DNA of 64,000 nucleotides, taken from positions 1-64,000 of the forward strand of contig CAZFMJ010000001.1 of assembly GCA_964520045.1 (NCBI GenBank), given 5' to 3'. Below the pieces are notes generated by a model, which saw only the letters and a program-made list of their open reading frames with translations, searched no databases and was not told where the DNA came from. Positions 32,647 to 40,602 of this stretch are shown one piece after another (within the stretch, counting starts at the first letter, position 1; each line of letters opens with the position of its first letter). Source of the stretch: CAZFMJ01 sp964520045 (lineage in GTDB: Bacteria > Elusimicrobiota > Elusimicrobia > Elusimicrobiales > CAZFMJ01). The translations under genes were made by a program, and so were the position numbers.

Positions 32647-33999
32647 ATGATAAGAAAAACAGCCGTGTGCGCCGCGTTTATGTTTACTTGCTGGACTGCG
32701 GCGGCTTATGAAGGTCTTTCCACAGTCCAATTAATTAAAGAAATGTTGTCGCAGAATTCATGGAGCGGTGTTCCTGCATATGCTTTTGCGGATTTGGCGC
32801 TCCTGCCGGTGAATGTCCAGCCTTCTGCCGCCGATAATTCAGCGCAAAAAGAGTGGACCGTCATGGTTTTTATGAACGCAAAAAATAATCTTGCGCAGTT
32901 CGCTTTCCGCGATATCAATGAGATGGAGGCGGCTTCCGCGGATAAGCTGAGCGTGCTGGTGGAACTGGGGATTAAGGAAGGCGCAAAACGCTATAAAATA
33001 GAGCGCGACTACAACTATGGCGCGGTAACTTCGCCCGTTCTACTGGAGGACAGCAATGCGGATATGGGCGACTACAACCGCGTGGCTGAGTTTGTGAGCT
33101 GGGCGCGGCAGAATTACCCCGCCAAACGGTATATGCTGATTTTGTGGAATCATGGTTTCGGCTGGCTGGACCCGAAGATAAAGGTGGAGGCGTCCGATGA
33201 TGAGGCCGAAAAATATGTCTCCGCAAGAGGCGTTTCATTTGACGACGAGACCAAAAATTATATTACCACTCCGCAGCTGGCCGAAATGTTCAAAAAGATC
33301 GGCAGGCTTGACTATTTTGCCACCAACGCCTGTCTTATGCAGATGGTTGAAGTGATATATCAGGCCAGGGGCAGTGTGGACGTCATCAGCGGTTCCGAGG
33401 ATTTCATGCTTGGGGACGGCTATGATTATGTCAGTCTGCTTTCCCTCATTAACAATAATGCCTCCGCTCCGGCAGAAAAAATAGGGGAGCTGTTCTTGGA
33501 GAGCTATTATAAATCTTACCACGGAATACCTGATCTCCCTTTGGCATATTCAGCTGTGAGAGTGTCCGCTCTGGATTCCCTGTCGCAGGCGCTGGGCAGG
33601 TGGGCGGCGGCGGTGAAAGCCGAAAACGAAAAAGAAGCCGTAAAAAAAGCCGTAGCCGGCGCGGTGCGTTTCTATATATCCGATAAAGATCCCGAAAAGG
33701 AGCTGACTCCTTATACCGATTTATACGATTTTATAAAGATAACTTCCCTAAATGCCGCCAGCCGGAATGTGAGAGAGCTGGGATTTTTGGTTCGGGATTA
33801 CATAAACAGCAGGGTAATAATTAGGAAATGGAGTTCAGGCGAGTATTTAGACGCCGGTGGTCTTTCGGTGCAGACTGTTTCAAAAGGCAGGGTTCCCGAC
33901 GGCTTCTACGATCATTTTCTTACCAATTACGACGATCTGCCCTTTGCCAAGGACTCCGGCTGGGGCGAATTCATCAAATGGCTTGAAAGTGTAAAATAA
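32647..33999 (+). CDS. Exported clostripain-like (C11) cysteine protease
   Basis: The 450-residue product has a signal peptide (about 20 residues, ending AAA). The core WTVMVFMNAKNNL and the His motif LILWNHGFGW (H169) are followed by the Cys motif DYFATNACLMQMVEV (C229), the catalytic pair of family C11/clostripain. Many members cleave after Arg or Lys and act outside the cell. ATG 32647 is chosen because AGGAGA lies eight bases upstream and a signal peptide follows. It is a single plus-strand gene between minus-strand operons, bracketed by short repeats. Confidence 0.9.
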   Translation: MIRKTAVCAAFMFTCWTAAAYEGLSTVQLIKEMLSQNSWSGVPAYAFADLALLPVNVQPSAADNSAQKEWTVMVFMNAKNNLAQFAFRDINEMEAASADKLSVLVELGIKEGAKRYKIERDYNYGAVTSPVLLEDSNADMGDYNRVAEFVSWARQNYPAKRYMLILWNHGFGWLDPKIKVEASDDEAEKYVSARGVSFDDETKNYITTPQLAEMFKKIGRLDYFATNACLMQMVEVIYQARGSVDVISGSEDFMLGDGYDYVSLLSLINNNASAPAEKIGELFLESYYKSYHGIPDLPLAYSAVRVSALDSLSQALGRWAAAVKAENEKEAVKKAVAGAVRFYISDKDPEKELTPYTDLYDFIKITSLNAASRNVRELGFLVRDYINSRVIIRKWSSGEYLDAGGLSVQTVSKGRVPDGFYDHFLTNYDDLPFAKDSGWGEFIKWLESVK

Positions 34000-34004
34000 C
34001 CAGC

Positions 34005-34038
34005 CAGAAATCAGAAGTCAGAATTCAGGAGTCAGAAT
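34005..34038. repeat. AGAAGTCAGAATTCAGG-type repeat
   Basis: Overlapping copies of TCAGAAGTCAGAATTCAGGA fill the gap between the C11 gene and pulA. On the minus strand the TGA within ATTCTGACT is the pulA stop codon, and the bases before it encode its last residues (SSSF). Confidence 0.5.
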
Positions 34039-36542
34039 GAGGAAGATGAGAACAGGACCATGAGAGAGAAAGGTGCGGCTGTTGCTTTGCCTGAAGCGGA
34101 ATACGCCGGAGTTTCATATGCGAATTGTCCGTCAACCGCTATTTTATATATGCCCGCGGGAAGCTTAAATTCCGCTTTTTCTTTCCCCGGGTTTATAAGT
34201 ACTACAATTTTTTCCCATCGGTCTCCGGCGTCTTTTCCGTCAAGAGTATACGCTATGCACGGGGGGGATACCGGCAGTCCCATCTCCTCGTAGAATTTAA
34301 GGTTCCGCCTCACCTGCGCCGCCGTCTTCATGCGGAAAGCGGGATGTTGTTTGCGCAGTTTTATCAGACCCCGGTAATATTCGAATACGTCGTAGTTGAT
34401 TTTTTTTAAGGTCCAATCCAGCATATTTATCGAATCAGGCAGATTATACGAATTGCTCTCGCCGTTCTTTGTGCGCAGAAATTCCTCGCCTGAATGCAGA
34501 AAGGGCAGTCCCTGCGACGTGAGTATGACGGCATTGGCAAGTTTGTCCATGCTTTTTCTCTGGCTTAAGGTCGTTTCTTCTCCGGATGAAAGCGTTATCC
34601 TGTCCCAGAGCGTGTGATTGTCGTGGCAGCTTACATAATTTATCGTTTCAAGGGGAGAATCCGCGAAATCGTCGATGCTTCCCTTTATTCCGGCCATTAC
34701 TTTATCCCTGTTCAATCCGGCCTGCGCATATCCCTTTGACATGTCAAAGACTCCGCCCTTTAATGCATCGCGGAAAGTATCGTTAAAAACTGCAAAGCCC
34801 ATCGAGCGCTGGGCGCCCTTTCTCAGCGGCTGTATCGGGGTTTCTCCCGCGGTCCACGGTTCTCCGTAAACCAGAATATGAGGGTTTATTTTTTTCAGCT
34901 CCGACAAAGCCGTTTTTATCGTTTCCATGTCTATGAGTCCCATAAGATCAAATCTGAAGCCGTCTATTTTGTATTCGCGCGCCCAGTATTTAAGGCTGTC
35001 GATAAGAAATTTTTTTCCCATCGGCGATTCGCTTCTGAACTCATTTCCGCATCCCGAGCCGTTATATAAGGAACCGTCGGGCTTTTGCCTGTAGTAATAT
35101 GTTCCGGCCATGGCGCCAAGTCCGAAGACCTTGTCCGGAGGTATTTCCGCCGTGTGGTTATACACTACATCCATTACGGCTTTGATTCCCTTTTTGTGCA
35201 GTGCGCTTATAAGATATTTCAGTTCTTCAACGCGCGAATTGTCATAAGTGCGCGTGGCATACCAACCTTCGGGGGAATTGAAATGAACCGGCATATAGCC
35301 CCAGCTGTAGGAATTGGAATTTTCATCGTTTTCAAAATCCTGTCCCGGCAGAAAATGCACGGTATTGATGCCGAGTTCCACAAGATGGTCAAGCCCTGTG
35401 GAAATATCGGCATATTTCTCGTGGCGGGCGCTTTCCTGCGCGGCTCCCGCATATTTGCCTTTGTGTTTTATTCCTGAGAGCGGGTCTATGGTGAAGTCGC
35501 GCAGATGCATCTCATATATCACGGTCTCGGAGACGTCGAATAACGGCGGGTTTTCAACATAAGAGTCCGAGACCGTTATGAGTCCTTTGCCGTCATGCGC
35601 GGTATTGCATCTCGAATAAGGGTCTATCCCCTCAAATACCGCGCCTTCGCGCTTGATTCTGAGCCTGTAATATTTCCCTTTAAGGTTTTTATCCGTCTTG
35701 TATTCCCAGACGCCAGCGCCGGCGTGCGTCATGGGCAGTTCCTGCTCCGAGCCGGAGTCATGGGCGTCATAAAGCAGAACATAAGCTTCGCAGGCGGACG
35801 GGGCGAACACGCGTATAGTTGTCGCGCCGTTTTCTATGATCGCTCCCAGACGTTCTTTGCTTTGAAAGTAAGCCGAATCCATAATCCTGCCCGGAAAAAT
35901 AGGTTTTGCGCCCAGGTCTTTGATGTTTAGGATCCAGTTCCCTTTGTTTATTTCCATAAAGTCCAAAGATTGTCCGGGGGCGAAGAAAAGAGAAACTACG
36001 GTTCCTTTCGAAGGATAGCCGCAAAATTCCACCGCATCTATTTTTATCTTTCCCTGGGGAGTGTTTATAAAGGCCGGATGCGCGGTAAAAAAATCACGGC
36101 TTACTTTTTTTGAAAGCAGAACTGAAATTTCACCCGCGCCGTCCAGCTTTACGGAGGCGATGGACAGGGGGGAGCCCGGGTATGAGGAGTATATTTTGGG
36201 GTCGTCCTGCCTTATAAAAATTTCCGCTGATTTGATTTCGGGGCCGTAAAACCTGTCGGGGCCGTCTTTATCTTCCCAATCCCCGTATTTCGGCAAAAGG
36301 CCGATTTTTTTGCCGGCCAGCCCCAGTTTGGAATAGTTTATCTCGAAAATCAGGCCGTGTTCGTCAAGATTTAACGCCGGCAGTTCAATGCCTTCCTTTT
36401 TGTCGGTTTCATTCCATGCCCAGAGCGTCCAGTCTTTATAGATGTTTTCAGCCCGGCTGTAATGCACCGTGAGTTTTTCCTGAGCACAAAGATTTTGTTC
36501 AAAATTCATAAAAAATCCCGTGACGAGCAGTAACAATATCAA
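34032..36542 (-). CDS. pulA: Exported type I pullulanase-like alpha-glucan debranching enzyme
   Basis: This 836-residue GH13 enzyme has a signal peptide (to about residue 21), then a carbohydrate-binding region of the CBM41 kind (SRAENIYKDWTLWAWNE), then a CBM48/N1 domain, and a TIM barrel with VVYNHT, DGFRFDLMG (nucleophile Asp, about residue 530), VYGEPW (acid Glu, about 560) and SCHDNHTLWDR. YNGSGCGNEF is typical of type I pullulanases, which cut alpha-1,6 links. It starts with TTG directly after the deoB stop, with AAGGA upstream, so it is coupled to deoB. The stop and last residues come from a repeat. Confidence 0.92.
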   Translation of the reverse strand: MILLLLVTGFFMNFEQNLCAQEKLTVHYSRAENIYKDWTLWAWNETDKKEGIELPALNLDEHGLIFEINYSKLGLAGKKIGLLPKYGDWEDKDGPDRFYGPEIKSAEIFIRQDDPKIYSSYPGSPLSIASVKLDGAGEISVLLSKKVSRDFFTAHPAFINTPQGKIKIDAVEFCGYPSKGTVVSLFFAPGQSLDFMEINKGNWILNIKDLGAKPIFPGRIMDSAYFQSKERLGAIIENGATTIRVFAPSACEAYVLLYDAHDSGSEQELPMTHAGAGVWEYKTDKNLKGKYYRLRIKREGAVFEGIDPYSRCNTAHDGKGLITVSDSYVENPPLFDVSETVIYEMHLRDFTIDPLSGIKHKGKYAGAAQESARHEKYADISTGLDHLVELGINTVHFLPGQDFENDENSNSYSWGYMPVHFNSPEGWYATRTYDNSRVEELKYLISALHKKGIKAVMDVVYNHTAEIPPDKVFGLGAMAGTYYYRQKPDGSLYNGSGCGNEFRSESPMGKKFLIDSLKYWAREYKIDGFRFDLMGLIDMETIKTALSELKKINPHILVYGEPWTAGETPIQPLRKGAQRSMGFAVFNDTFRDALKGGVFDMSKGYAQAGLNRDKVMAGIKGSIDDFADSPLETINYVSCHDNHTLWDRITLSSGEETTLSQRKSMDKLANAVILTSQGLPFLHSGEEFLRTKNGESNSYNLPDSINMLDWTLKKINYDVFEYYRGLIKLRKQHPAFRMKTAAQVRRNLKFYEEMGLPVSPPCIAYTLDGKDAGDRWEKIVVLINPGKEKAEFKLPAGIYKIAVDGQFAYETPAYSASGKATAAPFSLMVLFSSSSF

Positions 36543-37778
36543 CTACTTTTTCCTTACATTAGGGTTTATCAAATTTACGTATTCTTTTTCGCAGCCGAAC
36601 GCCTGCGCGGTTATCCTGCCTACTTCAGTGAGATTTCCGTCTTTTTGTATTTTTATTCCGCCCATATTTACGCCGAAACCTATTCGTTCGGCTATAAGCG
36701 GAAGCGGCTCTTTGCTGTGATAGCCGTAATCCGGCTCATGGCGCATCCCGTGGTCCGCCGTGATTATAAGCAGGTCTCCTCTGCCCATATTTTCTTCAAA
36801 CAGCGGAAGAAATCTGTCTGTTTCCTCAATGCATTTAACCGCGCCGTTTATATCTTTTGTGTGGCCGTAAAGACTGTCCGTGTCTACAAGATTTGCGAAT
36901 ATAAAAGTTCCGTTGGGCCGGTAAAGTTTTTTTGAAGCTATGAGGGCGTTGAATGTCCCCTGCAGGGAATAGGGGTTTGTGTCTTTCTTTTTAGGATGCG
37001 CGAATCTGAGTTTAAGCGAAGGGTCGAGAAAGCCCGCGTCTGAAATTTTTATTTTTTCATGATAAACGGTGTTTACTAAATCTCCTGTTTTGCCCACCGC
37101 TGTCGTCCACACATTTCTTGAATAAAGCAGGTCGACGATGGTTTTCTGCTTCAACGGAAACACGGCGTCATGCCTGTTGGAAGTGCGTATTATTTCACCC
37201 GAGGGAGTTTTTATATATGCGCGGGCAATGGCTCTTGTGACCGGTATGCGCATTTCCATGGCAAGGGCAAAAGCAGAGTCCGCTATGGCATGCTGTTCTT
37301 TTACCGGAATAACGGCTTCGTTCATGGCAACCTGCACAAGGGGATCGCATTTGCTGGCGTAGACTATCGGATAGCCTGTTTTTTCATGCTCGGCGGCATT
37401 CAGTTCAATGGCTTCCATTCCTCCCGCCATTTTGTTGAAAATAGTTTTTTTGCCTATCTTTTTTTCCAGCGCGGATATGTATTTTTTGGGAAAACCGTTT
37501 GGAAAGAGTTCGTAGCCGTTCGGGTCTATTACTCCGGCCATTTCCCTGTGGCCTATGACGCTGTCGGCTGATTCAGACGCCTGATACAGCCTGCAGGCCT
37601 GACTTTTACCTAAATCTCCGCCGAGCAGAGGGGTAAACCGTTTGTCCAGTATTCTGGGCAGTCCGAGACGCGAAAGATTCGGAAAACGCGGTTTTTTATG
37701 ATAGTTGTCAAGCAGGTATTCAAGCGTCGACACTCCGACCGCGTCCAGAACAAGAACGACGACAGTTACATTGCGCAT
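36543..37778 (-). CDS. deoB: Phosphopentomutase
   Basis: This 411-residue alkaline-phosphatase-superfamily mutase converts ribose or deoxyribose 1-phosphate to the 5-phosphate. Metal-binding motifs are present: VLVLDAVGV at the N terminus, ADSVIGHREMAG, FANLVDTDSLYGHTKD and ITADHGMRHEPDYGYHSKEP. Its stop codon is immediately followed by the pulA start, an operon linking pentose salvage and glucan breakdown. The sequence is somewhat divergent from textbook DeoB, so other members of this mutase group remain possible. Confidence 0.85.
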   Translation of the reverse strand: MRNVTVVVLVLDAVGVSTLEYLLDNYHKKPRFPNLSRLGLPRILDKRFTPLLGGDLGKSQACRLYQASESADSVIGHREMAGVIDPNGYELFPNGFPKKYISALEKKIGKKTIFNKMAGGMEAIELNAAEHEKTGYPIVYASKCDPLVQVAMNEAVIPVKEQHAIADSAFALAMEMRIPVTRAIARAYIKTPSGEIIRTSNRHDAVFPLKQKTIVDLLYSRNVWTTAVGKTGDLVNTVYHEKIKISDAGFLDPSLKLRFAHPKKKDTNPYSLQGTFNALIASKKLYRPNGTFIFANLVDTDSLYGHTKDINGAVKCIEETDRFLPLFEENMGRGDLLIITADHGMRHEPDYGYHSKEPLPLIAERIGFGVNMGGIKIQKDGNLTEVGRITAQAFGCEKEYVNLINPNVRKK

Positions 37779-37919
37779 GTATATAGTTTAACAAAAAAGA
37801 CCGTATAAAAAAATGATAGACCAAAGTAAAAACGCACTGACGGAAATTTAGTATATAATGCTGGTTTTTATTTCCTTCCGCTGCTTCCTTTGCCTGCTTT
37901 GCCTCTGTTGCCGATGTAT

Positions 37920-38942
37920 TTAGCGGAGGTCGATGACATCAAGAAGGCCGGGGCCTGTTGAGATGAGGCTGAGTTTCGGATTGGGATGGATTTTGCCCAA
38001 GTCTTTTATTTTTTCAATGAATTCTCTTGCAAGAGGAGGAAATTGCTCCGTATTTTTTGCGGTTTTGTCCGCGCCGAGCAAATCTATATGCGTTATCGCA
38101 AGTTTAGTGGCTGAATTGATTATCACGGCTCTTTTTGCAGTTTCCGTTTCAAAACCGCCGATTCTTCTTAAGCGTCCGCTTACGCTTCCCACTTCCCTGC
38201 CTTCCGTATGATATTTTTTAAGAGATTGGGAATCTTTGTTTTCGCTTTCAAGCGGACCGGGGCCCGTTCTTGTCACATACGGCTTGAACACGCAGTAAAC
38301 ATCGCGCACGTATTTGGGGCCTAAGCCGGCTTCTCCCATGAAAGTGGAGGCGGTCGTGTCTCTTGATGTAACAAACGGATATTCGCCGTGCAGAAGAGAA
38401 AGTTTCATGCCCTGCGTGCCTTCAAGAAGTATGTCCTGTCCGTCCGCAAGCGCGGAGTTCATCGTCTCCGGAGCGTCTTGTATAAACTTAGAAAGGAGAG
38501 GTTCGTCTTTGGCGAATTTTATCTCGTCCTTGCGGTCTATGCGCTCGCGCACGGCTTCGCCGAGTCCCGTTCCCACGCTGCCTACTTTCTGCATCATGCG
38601 GGGATCTTTTCTTTCCGCTTCCGTGTGGCGCGGCTCTATAATTACGGCATGAGGGTCTATAATAAGCCGGTTTTCCGTGCCTGTTAATTCTATTTCCTTC
38701 AAAAGCCAGTCGGTTATAATATAAGCGCCGGCGGCAAGTATAAGTTTGGAGTCCGGATTTACAAATCCCGAGGGAATGGTTTTAAGAGTATATATCTTGT
38801 CATTGAAAAATACGGTATGGCCGGCATTAGGGCCGCCTACCCGCACGCAATAAGAGTATTTGCCGGTATGCGAAAGAAAAGCCGCTATTTTACCCTTTCC
38901 CTCGTCTCCGGCCTGTCCGCCTACTATTATATCCACTGGCAT
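37920..38942 (-). CDS. purA: Adenylosuccinate synthetase, short archaeal-type
   Basis: This 340-residue GTP-dependent enzyme converts IMP and aspartate to adenylosuccinate. The P-loop-like GGQAGDEGKGK (8-18), RVGGPNAGHTV, GSVGTGLGEAV, LLEGTQGMKLSLLHG, YPFVTSRDTTAS and the C-terminal STGPG are present. At 340 residues it is about 90 shorter than common bacterial PurA (about 430) and resembles the short archaeal form, which lacks insertions. ATG 38942 has AAAGGAG upstream; the longer frame to 39014 is not conserved. purB lies upstream on the same strand, a matching pathway neighbour, with a repeat between them. Confidence 0.93.
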   Translation of the reverse strand: MPVDIIVGGQAGDEGKGKIAAFLSHTGKYSYCVRVGGPNAGHTVFFNDKIYTLKTIPSGFVNPDSKLILAAGAYIITDWLLKEIELTGTENRLIIDPHAVIIEPRHTEAERKDPRMMQKVGSVGTGLGEAVRERIDRKDEIKFAKDEPLLSKFIQDAPETMNSALADGQDILLEGTQGMKLSLLHGEYPFVTSRDTTASTFMGEAGLGPKYVRDVYCVFKPYVTRTGPGPLESENKDSQSLKKYHTEGREVGSVSGRLRRIGGFETETAKRAVIINSATKLAITHIDLLGADKTAKNTEQFPPLAREFIEKIKDLGKIHPNPKLSLISTGPGLLDVIDLR

Positions 38943-39006
38943 AAAATATCGCTCCTTTAACTTTTTACAGTGCAGGATTGGCCAAAATAACGGCAAAGAA
39001 ACTTCA

Positions 39007-39120
39007 CACCGCAAAGGCGCAGAGTGCGCAGAGATGACGCGGAGGGTTGCAAGATGAGTAGATTACTTGTTTCCAATTATAACGAGTTCTTTGCGTCCTC
39101 CGCGTCTCTGCGGTTAATTT
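39007..39120. repeat. CGCAGAGACGCGGAG-family inverted repeat
   Basis: The left arm ACCGCAAAGGCGCAGAGTGC plus GCAGAGATGACGCGGAG (39007-39044) and the right arm GTTCTTTGCGTCCTCCGCG plus TCTCTGCGGTTAATT (39085-39120) are inverted copies. Such repeats occur in many environmental bacteria. The right arm is translated as the C terminus of PurB. Confidence 0.8.
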
Positions 39121-40507
39121 GACGGTTCGCTAATTTTTCTGCAAGTCCCGTGTAGTTCTGCGGAGAAAGTTTTTTAAGTTCATTTTTTGCATTTCGGGAT
39201 ATGTCCATGCCGTCTATGAAGCTATGCAGTTCGCATGCCGTTGTTTTCCGGCCTCTTGTCAGGTCTTTGAGCTTTTCATAGGCGTATTTGACCTTTTCCC
39301 TGCGCAGTATCGTTTGTATTCCTTCGGCGGTAATCTCCGGATGGCTGTTGAGTTCATCCATGGCCGCCGCCGTATCGGGAGCTGTTTTGGAAAGTCCTTC
39401 AAGTATCGACTCGTATGCAATAAGGCAGTGGCTCAATGCCGTTCCGAAATTCCTTTCTACGGTTGAGTCTGAAAGGTCGCGCTGTAGTCTTGATACGGGA
39501 AGTTTTGCCGAAAAAAAACCGAAAAGGCTGTTAGCCATGCCAAGATTGCCTTCCGCATTTTCAAAGTTTATCGGATTTATTTTCTGCGGCATAGTAGAAG
39601 AGCCTATTTCGCCTTTTTGCGCTTTCTGTTTCATAAGGCCGCAGCTGATATAGCGCCACATATCCTGGCAGAAATCCAGGAGAATCATATTGCTTCTCCG
39701 GAGATTGTCGAAAATTTCGGCATAATTGTCATGGGGCTCTATCTGCGTGGTGAATAGATTGGGCGCAAGCGGCATTTCAAGTTTTCCGCCCAGTCCGCTG
39801 ATGAATTTTTTTGTGAATTTTATCCAGTCGACGCCGGGATATGCGGCAAAATGGGCGTTGTAATTTCCGGATGCGCCGTTTAATTTGGCGAGTATTTCCG
39901 CGTTTTCAAGCTGTAATATCTGGCGCTTGAGCCTTTCGGCGAATACCCTGAATTCCTTTCCGAAAGTGGTGGGCACGGCCGGTTGTCCGTGGGTTCTGGC
40001 AAGCAGGGCGGAGCCCGCGAACTCGCGGGATGCCTTTTCAAGCCGCGACAAAATCTTTTTCTGGCAGGGCAGGATGACTTTGCGCAGAGCCCGGCTTAAG
40101 GCCACGGCATAGGCGATATTGTTTATGTCTTCGGATGTGAGGCTGAAATGCACCCATTCCGCGCAGTCCTTCAGAGAGGAATTAAGGAGCCTGCCTTTGA
40201 TAAAATACTCAACCGCTTTCACGTCATGCTTTGTGGGGGGGATATTTTTTGCGCCCTTTGTTTCCAGCTGTTTAATTAAAACCGCGTCATTGTCTGAAAC
40301 GGCATGAAGGCCGGAAAGTAATTTTTTCTCCGGCGCGGTAAACCTGCGCAGTCCTAATCCGCTGGTTTCGGATAGGCAGAGAAGGTATCTGCATTCTACG
40401 AGCACGCGCAGGCTCATAAGCGCTTTTTCGCTGAAACAGCAGGACAGAGGCTGCGTTATGCTCTGATATCTTCCGTCAACCGGGCTTATGGAATTTAATG
40501 CGCACAT
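39077..40507 (-). CDS. purB: Adenylosuccinate lyase
   Basis: This 476-residue fumarase/aspartase-superfamily lyase cleaves SAICAR and adenylosuccinate. It starts SISPVDGRYQSITQPL, has TSEDINNIAYAVAL, ARTHGQPAVPTTFGKE and the signature SSTMPQKINPINFENAEGN. Its size matches the E. coli-type PurB. The last 12 residues (NRRDAEDAKNSL) and stop are encoded by the CGCAGAGACGCGGAG repeat, so a mobile repeat now forms the C terminus. purA follows on the same strand. Confidence 0.95.
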   Translation of the reverse strand: MCALNSISPVDGRYQSITQPLSCCFSEKALMSLRVLVECRYLLCLSETSGLGLRRFTAPEKKLLSGLHAVSDNDAVLIKQLETKGAKNIPPTKHDVKAVEYFIKGRLLNSSLKDCAEWVHFSLTSEDINNIAYAVALSRALRKVILPCQKKILSRLEKASREFAGSALLARTHGQPAVPTTFGKEFRVFAERLKRQILQLENAEILAKLNGASGNYNAHFAAYPGVDWIKFTKKFISGLGGKLEMPLAPNLFTTQIEPHDNYAEIFDNLRRSNMILLDFCQDMWRYISCGLMKQKAQKGEIGSSTMPQKINPINFENAEGNLGMANSLFGFFSAKLPVSRLQRDLSDSTVERNFGTALSHCLIAYESILEGLSKTAPDTAAAMDELNSHPEITAEGIQTILRREKVKYAYEKLKDLTRGRKTTACELHSFIDGMDISRNAKNELKKLSPQNYTGLAEKLANRQINRRDAEDAKNSL

Positions 40508-40564
40508 AGATTTCTTATTACATTATAACTATTTTTCAGCAATAAATATGAAATACCGCCCTAC

Positions 40565-40596
40565 TATAATCATATCGCATACACTATTTCGGAGGT
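40565..40596 (+). promoter_or_regulatory. -10 box and strong ribosome binding site for the 902-residue coiled-coil gene
   Basis: TATAAT (40565-40570) is followed by GGAGGT (40591-40596), six bases before the ATG at 40603. The promoter lies in the 95-base divergent region with purB. No clear -35 box is seen. Confidence 0.5.
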
Positions 40597-40602
40597 TTTA
40601 TT

